Assembly (NCBI RefSeq): GCF_001890385.1
Contig: NZ_CP018221.1
Span: forward strand, 1,847,501-1,911,500
Length of the DNA: 64,000 bases
DNA from: Tardibacter chloracetimidivorans
GTDB lineage: Bacteria > Pseudomonadota > Alphaproteobacteria > Sphingomonadales > Sphingomonadaceae
Direction: 5' to 3'
Within the stretch, counting starts at the first letter, position 1, and each line of letters starts with the position of its first letter. Below are positions 52,184 through 60,910 of the stretch, piece after piece. The notes beneath the pieces were generated by a model. The model searched no databases. It was given only the letters and a program-made list of their open reading frames with translations, and was not told where the DNA came from. The position numbers and the translations under genes are program-made.

Positions 52184-52981
52184 TCAAAGATAGTCGATTT
52201 GATCGAGCCCGTAACCCCCAAGCCCCTGCTTCAGCGCGGGCGGTATGTCGATCCTGCGGGTGAAGACAATGATCCCGGGCTGCGCGACCGCCGGCCATGG
52301 CTGTCCTTCCGTCAGGAACTGGACCCGTCGGGCGATTCCATCTCCGCCGTGCATGAAGTGCAGGCCCTGCGGCGAGGCGGCGCGCAGTTCATCCTCCACC
52401 AGCGGAAAATGCGTGCAGGCAAGGACGACGGTGTCCATGCGATCGCCACCGGGCTGGCTGATCAGGCCCTCTAGGGCGGCGCGATATTCGGCCGGGTCCG
52501 CCGCGACGCCCCTGAGCTTGGCCTCGGCCAGTTCGACAAGTCGCGCGGACCCGTGGCGCAGCACGAGGCAATCCGAGGCAAACTCCGCGCTCAGCCGGTC
52601 GACATAGGGCTGGCGCACGGTCGCATCGGTGCCGAGCACGCCGATGACCCGCGTCTTCGACATCGCCGCCGCAGGCTTGATCGCCGGCACCGTTCCGACG
52701 ATCGGCAGGTCCAGCGCGCTCCGGACCGCCGCAAGCGCGATGGTGGAGGCGGTGTTGCATGCGATCACCACCAGCCGGGGACGATAGCGTTCAACGAGAC
52801 GCCCGAGCAGCGCCGGAACGCGGGCGGCGATTTCCGCCTCGGTCTTGGTGCCATAGGGAAAGCCGCCATTGTCCGCGACATAGACAAGGGGTGCGGCGGG
52901 CAGCAGGCGGCGCGTGGGCGCGAGCACCGACAGTCCCCCGACCCCGGAATCGAAAAACAATATCGGCTGCGCGGCGTCCAT
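52184..52981 (-). CDS. murI: Glutamate racemase
   Basis: 265 residues. FFDSGVGGLSVLAP at the start, the catalytic cysteines in VVIACNTAST and VVLACTHFPLVE. It makes D-glutamate for peptidoglycan. A single gene 117 bp upstream of hemA in the same direction, so it may be co-transcribed. Confidence 0.96.
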   Translation of the reverse strand: MDAAQPILFFDSGVGGLSVLAPTRRLLPAAPLVYVADNGGFPYGTKTEAEIAARVPALLGRLVERYRPRLVVIACNTASTIALAAVRSALDLPIVGTVPAIKPAAAMSKTRVIGVLGTDATVRQPYVDRLSAEFASDCLVLRHGSARLVELAEAKLRGVAADPAEYRAALEGLISQPGGDRMDTVVLACTHFPLVEDELRAASPQGLHFMHGGDGIARRVQFLTEGQPWPAVAQPGIIVFTRRIDIPPALKQGLGGYGLDQIDYL

Positions 52982-53098
52982 CGCCGCCGATTAACCCATC
53001 ACGAGCGGCGCTGTAACGATATTTCTGCCCCCCATGCATGTTGACGCGATACCGTCACATCGCCTTTCTATCGGTCCCGCAACGAAGAAGGGCAGCCG

Positions 53099-53884
53099 GT
53101 GGATATCGCAATTGTCGTGGTCGCGGCGTTTCTGGCGTCAGGGCTGACGCTCTATTCGGGCTTTGGCCTCGGTACCGTGCTGCTTCCGGTCTTCGCGATC
53201 TTCTTTCCAGCCGAAGCGGCCCTGGCGGCGGTGGCGGTGGTCCACCTGCTCAACAATCTGTTCAAGGGCGTGCTGGTCGGGAAATCGGCACACTGGCCCA
53301 CGATCCTGCGTTTCGGCCTGCCAGCGATTCCGGCGGCGATCGCCGGTGCGGTCGTTCTCGGCTGGCTCGGACAGACCGAAGCGGCGTTCACCTGGCAGCC
53401 GGGCGGGCGAAGCTTCGCTCCGTCCGGCGCGGGGCTCGCCATCGGCGTTTCGATGATCCTGTTTGCGCTGCTGGAGCTTCAACCCTGGTTCCAGCGCCTC
53501 GCCGCGCCGCCCAGGATGATGCCGCTGGGTGGGGCCATCATGGGCTTCATGGGCGGGCTGACCGGGCAGCAGGGGGCGTTCCGCTCCATGTTCCTGCTGA
53601 AATCGGGGCTCGACGCGCGTCATTTCATCGCAACCGGCGTGATCCTCGCCATCATGGTCGATCTCAGCCGCCTGCCGGGCTATTTCGCCGCCTTTTCCGG
53701 CGACCATCTGCCGCTTGGGGGACGGCAGACACTGCTGATCGCGCTTGCCACCCTGTCCGCCTTTGCAGGGGCATGGATCGGCGCGCGCCACATGAAGAAA
53801 GCGACGATCGGCACGGTTCGGTTGATCGTCGCCGGATTGATGCTTCTGGTGGGCGCAGCGCTTGCGCTCGGCGTAACCGGCTGA
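53099..53884 (+). CDS. TauE/SafE-type sulfite exporter family protein
   Basis: 261 residues from GTG (53099), with seven to eight transmembrane segments (ASGLTLYSGFGLGTVLLPVF near the start, FMGGLTGQQGAFRSMFLL in the middle). The family moves small organic sulfonates or other anions. Substrate not visible. It is divergent from murI. Confidence 0.88.
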   Translation: MDIAIVVVAAFLASGLTLYSGFGLGTVLLPVFAIFFPAEAALAAVAVVHLLNNLFKGVLVGKSAHWPTILRFGLPAIPAAIAGAVVLGWLGQTEAAFTWQPGGRSFAPSGAGLAIGVSMILFALLELQPWFQRLAAPPRMMPLGGAIMGFMGGLTGQQGAFRSMFLLKSGLDARHFIATGVILAIMVDLSRLPGYFAAFSGDHLPLGGRQTLLIALATLSAFAGAWIGARHMKKATIGTVRLIVAGLMLLVGAALALGVTG

Positions 53885-53893
53885 GCCTCGCGG

Positions 53894-54838
53894 TCACACC
53901 ATGGCGGCCGGATTCACCTTCAGCCAATCGAGATAGGCGCTCATCGCACCCGACGCCTCGTCGCTCAGCTCGATGAAGATCCGCCGCCCGTCGTTATTGT
54001 CCGCCCGGCGGACGAACAGCCCTTCGTCGGTCATGCTCTTGATCCACCGGAGCGCGGTGGTGGCGGGGACGGCCGCCGCGATGCACAGGCTGGAGACCGA
54101 CACCCGCTTATGCTCCAGCCGCGCCGCCATCAGGTCGAGCAGCATGTCCCAGGCCGGATCGGCGAACAATTCGTTCCGGAAGAACTGGTCGCGGGTCCGC
54201 CGCGCCCGGATCAACGCTCGCACCTGCGCCCCGGCGGCCGCCGCGACGTCTGCGGTCATCGGCGGCGGCGGCGCGAACCGGACGCGCTCTGGCATCGACG
54301 GCGTCGGCGGGCTTTCCGCGAGCGTCGCCAGTGTCCTGGCGATTCGGCCGATCTCCTCGGAGAGCTGCACCAGCCTGCGGCCGTCCGCCAGGCCCGCGAC
54401 GTCGTTGAGGCGCGACGTCCGCGTGGTGCAGGCCATCGCAACCGCTGCGATGACTTCCGCCGGACCCGGCTGGCAGAGTATCTGGACATCCGAATGGCCG
54501 GCCGCACCAAAGGCCGTATCGATCAGCGACGCCGGCACGATCAGCACGCCGCGCCCGGCCCCCTCGGTAGCCATCATGTTCAGTCGCGCCCCGATCCGTT
54601 CAAGCTGATGCGCGGGCGTGCCGATGTCGGCATGGACGACCACCGCAGAGATGCTCACCATCCGGTCCAGCCGGTCTTCGAGTCCAGCGAGCGGCAGACT
54701 GTCGACGATCCGCGCGTCTATGGCAGCCAGCGCCGATTCGATGATCCGGCCGCCGCTGATGTTGTCACTTGCCACCAATACGGATGGTGCGTCGCCGTAG
54801 CGCCCGACACTATTTACCTCCGTTTCAGTACCAATCAT
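53894..54838 (-). CDS. MarR-type regulator with N-terminal receiver-like part
   Basis: About 314 residues from the ATG at 54838. The first 130 residues look like a degenerate receiver (SVLVASDNISGGRIIESALA). The C-terminal 100 are a winged helix (SVSSLCIAAAVPATTALRWI, RRADNNDGRRIFIEL) like MarR/IcaR-type proteins. It is divergent from the DAHP synthase gene, with palindromes between. Regulation of that gene or of surface polymers is possible. Confidence 0.75.
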   Translation of the reverse strand: MIGTETEVNSVGRYGDAPSVLVASDNISGGRIIESALAAIDARIVDSLPLAGLEDRLDRMVSISAVVVHADIGTPAHQLERIGARLNMMATEGAGRGVLIVPASLIDTAFGAAGHSDVQILCQPGPAEVIAAVAMACTTRTSRLNDVAGLADGRRLVQLSEEIGRIARTLATLAESPPTPSMPERVRFAPPPPMTADVAAAAGAQVRALIRARRTRDQFFRNELFADPAWDMLLDLMAARLEHKRVSVSSLCIAAAVPATTALRWIKSMTDEGLFVRRADNNDGRRIFIELSDEASGAMSAYLDWLKVNPAAMV

Positions 54839-54917
54839 GGCGGCACTCCATCCCAAACATCCGCGTCGACAATGCTTAAACGGGCAAAATTGTCCTGTTT
54901 CCAGTGAGACTTGAATC

Positions 54918-54971
54918 CATTTCGGATGAAATGCGCGTGGCGTGGCATTCCCATCCGATCCGAAGCGGATG
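54918..54971. promoter_or_regulatory. Two inverted repeats between the MarR-like gene and DAHP synthase
   Basis: CATTTC-GGAT-GAAATG (54918-54933) and CATCCG-ATCCGAAG-CGGATG (54952-54971). They sit in the divergent control region and are candidates for binding by the MarR-type protein. Confidence 0.35.
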
Positions 54972-55054
54972 AATCGCGGAACCGGGGAGAGCGGGGACGC
55001 AGCGCGCAAGGGACGTCTTGCATCCTGTGGCGGGGGGGTTCATTGGAGCCCGTC

Positions 55055-56437
55055 ATGACGAAAACCGTTCAGAACTGGGCGCCCGGAAGCTGGCGCCAGC
55101 ATGAAGCCCGGCAGATGCCGCGATATGCGGACGCCGCAGCTTTGGCGCGCGTTGAATCGGAACTTCAGGGCTATCCGCCGCTGGTCTTTGCGGGCGAGGC
55201 GCGCGAACTGAAGAGCCAGCTTGCGCAGGTGGCGGCCGGAAAGGCGTTTCTGCTGCAGGGCGGCGATTGCGCGGAAAGCTTTGCCGAATTTCACCCCAAT
55301 AACATTCGCGACACCTTTCGCGTCCTGCTGCAGATGGCGGTGGTGCTGACCTTCGCTTCCAAGCTGCCGGTGGTGAAGCTGGGCCGCATGGCGGGCCAGT
55401 TCGCCAAGCCGAGGTCGGCGGATTTCGAGGATGTGGACGGCGTTTCGCTGCCGAGCTATCGCGGCGACATCGTCAACGACATCGGGTTCGAGGCGAAAGG
55501 CCGCGAGCCCGATCCGCAACGCCAGATCCGGGCCTATTCGCAGTCTGCGGCGACGCTCAACCTGCTGCGCGCCTTCGCCCAGGGCGGCTATGCCAATCTG
55601 CACCAGGTCCACGCCTGGACGCTGGATTTCATGGGTCGCTCCCCCGTGTTCGAGCAGTATCAGAACCTTGCCGACCGCATCGGCGAGGCGCTGGACTTCA
55701 TGGCGGCCTGCGGGATCAACCCCGAAACCGTTCCGCAACTGAAGGGCACCGCATTCTACACCAGCCATGAAGCGTTGCTGCTCGGCTATGAGCAGGCGCT
55801 GACCCGCGAGGACTCGCTGACCGGGGACTGGTACGACACATCGGCGCATTTCCTCTGGATAGGCGACCGTACCCGTTTCGAGGGTTCCGCCCATGTCGAG
55901 TTCATGCGCGGCATCGGCAATCCCATCGGCATGAAATGCGGGCCGAGCCTGGAGCCGGACGCATTGCTGCGCATGATCGACATCCTCAATCCGGCGAACG
56001 AGCCGGGGCGGCTGACGCTCATCACCCGCTATGGCCATGACAAAATCGAGGCGCATCTGCCGAAGCTCGTCCGCGCCGTGAAGCGCGAAGGGCGGGAAGT
56101 CGTGTGGTCGTGCGATCCGATGCACGGCAACGTCATCAAATCGGCAAGCGGCTACAAGACCCGCCCGTTCGAGCGGATCCTTGCCGAAGTGCGCGGCTTC
56201 TTCGCCGTCCACCGGGCGGAAGGCACGCACGGCGGCGGTATTCATGCCGAGATGACGGGCCAGAACGTCACCGAGTGCACCGGCGGCGCGGTGGCGATCA
56301 CCGACGAAGGGCTGGCCGACCGCTATCACACGCACTGCGACCCGCGCCTGAACGCCGGCCAGTCGATCGAGCTTGCCTTTCTGCTTGCCGAAATGCTGAA
56401 TCAGGAAATGGCTGAACGCGCCAAGGCCGCCGCCTGA
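55055..56437 (+). CDS. aroG: Class II 3-deoxy-7-phosphoheptulonate synthase
   Basis: 460 residues from the ATG at 55055 (the frame is open 144 bp earlier without a good start). [29 protein letters not shown], and [11 protein letters not shown] match class II (plant-type) DAHP synthases. It condenses phosphoenolpyruvate and erythrose 4-phosphate, step one of aromatic synthesis, upstream of aroB and aroK in the pathway. Confidence 0.96.
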   Translation: MTKTVQNWAPGSWRQHEARQMPRYADAAALARVESELQGYPPLVFAGEARELKSQLAQVAAGKAFLLQGGDCAESFAEFHPNNIRDTFRVLLQMAVVLTFASKLPVVKLGRMAGQFAKPRSADFEDVDGVSLPSYRGDIVNDIGFEAKGREPDPQRQIRAYSQSAATLNLLRAFAQGGYANLHQVHAWTLDFMGRSPVFEQYQNLADRIGEALDFMAACGINPETVPQLKGTAFYTSHEALLLGYEQALTREDSLTGDWYDTSAHFLWIGDRTRFEGSAHVEFMRGIGNPIGMKCGPSLEPDALLRMIDILNPANEPGRLTLITRYGHDKIEAHLPKLVRAVKREGREVVWSCDPMHGNVIKSASGYKTRPFERILAEVRGFFAVHRAEGTHGGGIHAEMTGQNVTECTGGAVAITDEGLADRYHTHCDPRLNAGQSIELAFLLAEMLNQEMAERAKAAA

Positions 56438-56489
56438 CTTTGCTTGACTTGGCGGAGGCCGGAACCTAAGTCACCGGCCTCCCGCAAGC

Positions 56490-56565
56490 GGCCCCTTCGT
56501 CTAGCGGTCCAGGACGTCGCCCTCTCACGGCGAAAACACGGGTTCGAGTCCCGTAGGGGTCACCA
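56490..56565 (+). tRNA. tRNA-Glu(CUC)
   Basis: Acceptor GGCCCCT pairs with AGGGGTC, D-arm, anticodon stem TCGCC/GGCGA with loop CTCTCAC (anticodon CTC at 56524-56526 by loop position), T arm CGGGTTCGAGTCCCG and CCA encoded. The gene is complete and serves as attachment site for prophage B, whose integrase gene reaches into the 3' half. Confidence 0.95.
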
Positions 56566-57733
56566 ATTTCAAATTGAAATTGCTGGATATTTTCTCATCC
56601 GTGGGGAAATTGTGGGCAAATAGCGTGTTGAGCTTGCCCGCTTCGCGCCCGGCGTCGGCCCCATCTATCCATTTCGAATAGTGCTTGAACAGCATCGCCG
56701 TGTTGGTGTGGCCCATCTGCCGTGCGATGTACGCCGGGTTCACGCCGCCCATGAGAGCGAGCGTCGCATAGGTGTGTCGGGTCTGGTAGGCGTCGCGACT
56801 GCGGATGCCGAGGGCGCGCAGCGCCGGATGGAAATAGAGCTTTCGCTGGTCCTGCACGTCCGGCCAGGCGTTGCCGGTCACGGGGTTGAGGAAGATCGGG
56901 GCATCCATCCCCTTCATGAAGCTGTGCGCCTTCTGGCGCTTGAGAACAGCGATCATGCGGTCGGTGAGATCAACGTCGCGGATGCTCGATGTCTTGGTGC
57001 CCTTGAGCACGGCGCGGACCCGCGCACGCTCGACCCGGATCGTCTTGCGCCGCCAGTCGACATCGCCCCACCGAACGGCGATCTGCTCGCTCGGCCGGAG
57101 ACCGGTGCCGAAGGCGAACTCGTACCAGTTAAGAATATGCTCGTCGTACCGGTCAGCGATGAAAGCAACGATGGCCTCCATCTCCTCACGCTCAAACGGA
57201 TCGGGCACCGGCTTCTGAACTTTGAGGTTTTTGATATTGAGCACGGGCGACCGCTCCATGATCTCGTCGTCCACAGCGGTCGCAAAAATCTGGCGGAGCG
57301 GGATGAGCTGGTTGTTGACCGATTTGGCCGTCACGCGCTCGGCGAGGTCCGCCACGGCCTTCTTGATCTCGGAATGCTTGATGGAGGTGATGTCCCTCTC
57401 GCCGAACGCCGGTTTCCAGACGTTGCGCAGTGCGCCCTCGTAGTCGCTCCGGGTCGACTTCTCGACCGTCAAACCGGCGAGCCAGCCGTCGGCATAGGTT
57501 GAAAAGCCATTCGTCACCGCGCTGCCCGACGAAGGGAATGTGCGCGCGTAATCGAAAACACCGAGCTCGATCTCGCGCTGGACCTTCGCCATCAGGCGCT
57601 CGGTCGCTTTGATGTTCGCCGGGGTCGGCTGGAGCGCGAGTGTCTCCCGGCACCGCTTTCCTTGGTAGGTGAAGCCTACCCGGATACACGATTTTAGCGG
57701 CTCAACGCCGGTTCCCGGCCGCCCTCTACCCAC
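56525..57733 (-). CDS. int: Prophage B tyrosine integrase ending antisense inside the tRNA
   Basis: About 402 residues from GTG (57733). An N-terminal arm domain (RVGFTYQGKRCRETL), a core-binding domain, and the catalytic part with Arg in GTGLRPSEQIAV, Lys in VLKGTKTSSIRDV, TRHTYATLAL, MGHTNTAMLFKHYS (His, Tyr). The usual first His of the His-x-x-Arg box is a Tyr (DAYQTRHT), a common variant. The final residues TPTGLEPVFSP are encoded antisense to the tRNA-Glu 3' half and the stop lies under the anticodon loop. Confidence 0.93.
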   Translation of the reverse strand: MGRGRPGTGVEPLKSCIRVGFTYQGKRCRETLALQPTPANIKATERLMAKVQREIELGVFDYARTFPSSGSAVTNGFSTYADGWLAGLTVEKSTRSDYEGALRNVWKPAFGERDITSIKHSEIKKAVADLAERVTAKSVNNQLIPLRQIFATAVDDEIMERSPVLNIKNLKVQKPVPDPFEREEMEAIVAFIADRYDEHILNWYEFAFGTGLRPSEQIAVRWGDVDWRRKTIRVERARVRAVLKGTKTSSIRDVDLTDRMIAVLKRQKAHSFMKGMDAPIFLNPVTGNAWPDVQDQRKLYFHPALRALGIRSRDAYQTRHTYATLALMGGVNPAYIARQMGHTNTAMLFKHYSKWIDGADAGREAGKLNTLFAHNFPTDEKISSNFNLKLVTPTGLEPVFSP

Positions 57734-57897
57734 TTTTGATAACCCTCCAAATCAATGCAGATATTGCCATCCGGCGCGCGGCGATATTCCCGGCCATCAA
57801 GCCACACCCCGTCCTCAATCTTTCGATAGACGGCCTTCTCGGTGTAGCCAGTCAGGTCCGCGAACTTCTTCACGCGCACATATCGCGAGCCAAGCAT
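57694..57897 (-). CDS. Excisionase (DUF1233-like)
   Basis: 67 residues. RYVRVKKFADLTGYTEKAVY and GDGVWL-like EDGVWLDGREYRRAPDG match small excisionases that bend the attachment site. The stop overlaps the integrase start by 40 bp, as is usual for int-xis pairs. Confidence 0.85.
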   Translation of the reverse strand: MLGSRYVRVKKFADLTGYTEKAVYRKIEDGVWLDGREYRRAPDGNICIDLEGYQKWVEGGREPALSR

Positions 57898-57977
57898 AAT
57901 CCCGTCATCCCTCGATAGATACTTCGAGGGATCACCGGCCTGTTTTCAACGACTTGCGGGTGATCCTTGTTGTTCAT
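57870..57977 (-). CDS. Possible 35-residue leader gene before excisionase
   Basis: A short frame from the ATG at 57977 (MNNKDHPQVVENRPVIPRSI). It overlaps the excisionase start by 28 bp and contains the inverted repeat at 57907-57932. No good ribosome binding site is seen, so it may be non-coding regulatory DNA. Confidence 0.25.
   Translation of the reverse strand: MNNKDHPQVVENRPVIPRSIYRGMTGLCLARDMCA
57907..57932. promoter_or_regulatory. Perfect 9-bp inverted repeat upstream of excisionase
   Basis: ATCCCTCGA-TAGATACT-TCGAGGGAT, arms perfect, 8-bp spacer, 10 bp before the excisionase ATG. It could be an operator or an arm-type site of the integration complex. Confidence 0.5.
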
Positions 57978-57996
57978 TGCGTTTAAACGCCAGCAC

Positions 57997-58452
57997 TCAG
58001 GCCAGCGCCTCCTCGGGGATATTGTCGTTGATTGACCAGTGCTTCGGGTGCTTGTCCGCGAATAGCTGCTGGAGGTGCTCGACGTTGGCGGCGAAACCAT
58101 CGATCAGCGCCGACAAATCGGGCTGTGCTGGCGGCCGGTCGTCCGTCAATTTGCCGGAATGCTTGGCGTCAATGATAATAGCCAGGCACGCCACGGCGTT
58201 CGCAAGGTGCGGCACCTTCGTCACCGGATCGCATTCCTCTCCGTTCCACCACTTGCCGAGGTGGCGGCCGAGCGCCGCGATATAAATGGACGTTCGCACC
58301 CCGGCGGCCCGCCAGTTCGCCGTGCCGTACTTCATCGCGCCTTCGGCGAGCGCGAGGGCGCAATAAGCCTTGAGCGCATCGGGCACCAGATGCAGGGGCA
58401 GCTTGCCCGACGCGATGGCGTCTTTCGGGTTCGTCGGTTTGCTATCTGACAT
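57997..58452 (-). CDS. DUF5664-type dATP/dGTP diphosphohydrolase-like protein
   Basis: 151 residues from the ATG at 58452. NPKDAIASGKLPLHLVP, ALAEGAMKYGTANWRAAGV, ALGRHLGKWWNGEECDPVT and HLANAVACLAIIIDA match the phage family named for dATP/dGTP diphosphohydrolase. It probably edits the nucleotide pool of the infected cell. It overlaps the MazG-like gene by 11 bp, which suggests that the two act together. Confidence 0.8.
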   Translation of the reverse strand: MSDSKPTNPKDAIASGKLPLHLVPDALKAYCALALAEGAMKYGTANWRAAGVRTSIYIAALGRHLGKWWNGEECDPVTKVPHLANAVACLAIIIDAKHSGKLTDDRPPAQPDLSALIDGFAANVEHLQQLFADKHPKHWSINDNIPEEALA

Positions 58453-58783
58453 CGGGAACCTCCATGCGTGTTGCCAGTCCGACCTTTTCGGATGTGGCGT
58501 TGAACTTGAGAGGGATCGCGGTATCGAGGTCGATGCCTGCTTGCAGCGCCACGAGGTATGCGCAGATGACGACATCGGCCAACTCCTCGGCCAGATGCTC
58601 CAGCGTATCTCGCGATCCGCGCAGCCCGAGCCGCTCTCGCTCCAGCTTCTTAATGACGTTGCAGGCTTCGCCCACCTCGCCCGCGAGCTCGTTCCCCGCG
58701 TAGGCGAGCGACAGATTGTTGCCGCCAGCCCATTCCTGCTGCCGCGCAATATTCGCCGCGTGCAGGCTGCGGAAGGCCGTCAT
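58442..58783 (-). CDS. MazG-like nucleotide pyrophosphohydrolase
   Basis: 113 residues. The magnesium-binding pattern is ELAGEVGEACNVIKKLERE and LAEELADVVICAYLVA, the MazG EExxE...ExxD layout. It removes pyrophosphate from a (d)NTP. Overlaps by 4 bp the deoxyribosyltransferase-like gene and by 11 bp the DUF5664 gene. Confidence 0.85.
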   Translation of the reverse strand: MTAFRSLHAANIARQQEWAGGNNLSLAYAGNELAGEVGEACNVIKKLERERLGLRGSRDTLEHLAEELADVVICAYLVALQAGIDLDTAIPLKFNATSEKVGLATRMEVPDVR

Positions 58784-59244
58784 CCGAGGATACTCACAAC
58801 GATGTCGAGCGCGCTCTCCAGCGTGTCGACACGGTAGCCGATGGCCTCGCAGAGCATGATGTGCTCATGGACGTTGCCTAGCTCCATAGCGCAGACGATA
58901 GGGATGCGGCAGTTGTCGGCCCAAGCGATCTCCATGACCGTACCCATCGACACCGCCGTCGCGCCGAGGAAATTGACCAGCAGCACGTCGCAGCGCGTCG
59001 CGTCGAACCGGTCGCGGGTCATGACGCCCCGCTGCGTCGCGAGCGGCGTGAGGTGCGCGAGATGACCGCAATCCTCTGGCTTGTGCCCGAGCTTATCCAG
59101 ACCGGCGAGCGCCGACTTGCCGCGCATCGGTGAGAGGCCCTTGATGCCGTTGGCGGCGAGCACCTCGCGCGCATAATCGCGCCAGTCGGTCGCGCCCTGA
59201 TAATTCAGGCCGGATATAGGCCCGGCAAGATACACGGTGTTCAT
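58780..59244 (-). CDS. Nucleoside 2-deoxyribosyltransferase-like protein
   Basis: 154 residues from the ATG at 59244. TVYLAGPISGLNYQG at the start, RDRFDATRCDVLLVNFLG, and SMGTVMEIAWADNCRIPIV match the 2-deoxyribosyltransferase superfamily, with the Glu likely catalytic. It would exchange or remove bases from deoxynucleosides or their phosphates. It belongs to the prophage nucleotide trio. Confidence 0.8.
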   Translation of the reverse strand: MNTVYLAGPISGLNYQGATDWRDYAREVLAANGIKGLSPMRGKSALAGLDKLGHKPEDCGHLAHLTPLATQRGVMTRDRFDATRCDVLLVNFLGATAVSMGTVMEIAWADNCRIPIVCAMELGNVHEHIMLCEAIGYRVDTLESALDIVVSILG

Positions 59245-60635
59245 ATTTCCCTCCGCTTCATTGCTTCCATGATGAGTTCCTGCACCGACCGTTTTCCGGC
59301 GCGGCGAGCGATGACGAGCTCGTCGACGGTATCGACGGCGTAGATGTTGAAGATGTTGACCACCCGGTCGTAGCCGGACTGGAGCTGACGCACCGGGCCG
59401 AGACGTTCGAGGATTTGGAGATATGCCTCCAGCGCCCACCAGTGGCCGAAGATGGCGATGTTGTGCCCGCCGTCTTGGAGATTGAGGCCGTGGCCGCAGC
59501 TCTCAGGGTGCGCGAACAGCAGACGGATTTTGCCAGCGTTCCAGTCGCGGATGGTCTGCGGGTCGTTGTCGAGCACCCGGCCGTAGCCGAACGCCTTCTG
59601 GAGCCGGGCCAAGTCGGATTTGAAATGGTAGGCGACCAGCAGCGGCGCGCCGTTCAGCTCTTCGATGACGCTCTCCAGCGCCCGGAGCTTGGCGTCATGG
59701 ACTTCGACCCACGGTGCTACGTCGCTGGCAATTTCGCTATCGGTGCCACCGACATAGGCCGCGCCGTTGGCGATCTGGAGACACTTGATCGTGCGGCTTG
59801 CCGCGTTGAACGCTTCGATTTCATGCTCGCCAATCGACATGAACATCTCGCGTTCCATCGCCCGGTACTGCGCGCGCGCCTTGACGGGCAGCTCGACGGG
59901 CACCGGCACGACGTTCGGCTCTTTGAGATCGAACCAGTCTTTCGGGTCGAGCGTGATGTGCAGGTCGCGCAGCCGGTCTTCGATCTGCTCCTGCGCCGAT
60001 GGCAGAAGCTCCAAGCCGAAGCCGTTATAGCCCTTGCGGAACCACCGCTGTTCGAACGCCGTATAGGTTCGCCCGAGCCGTTCTCCGGCGTCTAAGAACC
60101 ACGTCTGCCCCCACAGGTCTTGCAACCCGTTCGGGCTCGGAGTGCCGGTAAGATTGATCCACCGGCTGATCTTCGTATGCGCGATTTTCGCGATGCTTCG
60201 CGCCCGCCGCCCACCCGATCCGCCGAGGCGGAACGATTTCATGCGGGTGCTTTCGTCGGAAACGACCGTGCCGAACGGCCAGCGGTCGCCGAGATGGTCG
60301 ACCAGCCACGGCAAGTTCTCATAGTTGGTCGTGAACACACCGGCGTTGCGGTCACGCACCGCAGCCTTGCGCTCATCAGCGGAACCGATGATCGGGCGCA
60401 CTTCCATGTGCGACAGGTTCGACCACTTCGCCACCTCATCCGGCCACGTCGACCGCGCGACGCGCAACGGTGCTAGCACCAGCGCGGGGCGGTTTTCGGT
60501 GAGCGAGAGCGTGTCCAGCGACGAGAGCGTCGAAGCCGTCTTGCCCATGCCCATTCCGGCCCAAACGCCAGCGCGGGGCAGCTCCAGCTCGTGCGCCGAG
60601 ATCAACTTCTGATAGGGCCGGGGAGTGTAGATCAC
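59241..60635 (-). CDS. SNF2-like DEAD-box phage helicase
   Basis: 464 residues from GTG (60635), which overlaps the VRR-NUC stop. TPRPYQKLI, Walker A GMGMGKTASTL, the DExx box VVSDESTRMKS, NLTGTPSPNGLQDLWGQ, and QILERLGPVRQLQSGYDRV are SNF2-type. The final Arg-Gly-Gln motif is weaker than in most SNF2 proteins. Probably remodels forks in phage replication. Confidence 0.9.
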   Translation of the reverse strand: MIYTPRPYQKLISAHELELPRAGVWAGMGMGKTASTLSSLDTLSLTENRPALVLAPLRVARSTWPDEVAKWSNLSHMEVRPIIGSADERKAAVRDRNAGVFTTNYENLPWLVDHLGDRWPFGTVVSDESTRMKSFRLGGSGGRRARSIAKIAHTKISRWINLTGTPSPNGLQDLWGQTWFLDAGERLGRTYTAFEQRWFRKGYNGFGLELLPSAQEQIEDRLRDLHITLDPKDWFDLKEPNVVPVPVELPVKARAQYRAMEREMFMSIGEHEIEAFNAASRTIKCLQIANGAAYVGGTDSEIASDVAPWVEVHDAKLRALESVIEELNGAPLLVAYHFKSDLARLQKAFGYGRVLDNDPQTIRDWNAGKIRLLFAHPESCGHGLNLQDGGHNIAIFGHWWALEAYLQILERLGPVRQLQSGYDRVVNIFNIYAVDTVDELVIARRAGKRSVQELIMEAMKRREI

Positions 60636-60910
60636 GCCGTCCGCCTCTCGATGAAATCGTCGACATCCTGCTTGGTCGTGAGCACCTCGACCGGTACGCC
60701 GAGGGCACGGAGCCGGTCGTGCTCGCGGACCTGATGCGGTTCCGGCTTTCCGCCGGGGCGCTTCAACTCGACGAGGATCACGCCCCATTGGCGGAGCATG
60801 ACGGCGCGATCCGGCGCACCACGGCGGCCCGGCCACGACAGCTTGCGTACTTCTCCGCCGACCTCTTTCACGCGGTCGACGAGGTGCTGCTCGACAGCCG
60901 CTTCGATCAT
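60632..60910 (-). CDS. VRR-NUC nuclease
   Basis: 92 residues from the ATG at 60910. EQHLVDRVKEVGGEVRKL, GRRGAPDRAVML and VILVELKRPGGKPEPHQ form the VRR-NUC fold with Asp and Glu-x-Lys. Small phage versions cleave branched DNA, so it may act as the resolvase of this phage. Between the helicase and a hypothetical gene. Confidence 0.92.
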   Translation of the reverse strand: MIEAAVEQHLVDRVKEVGGEVRKLSWPGRRGAPDRAVMLRQWGVILVELKRPGGKPEPHQVREHDRLRALGVPVEVLTTKQDVDDFIERRTA

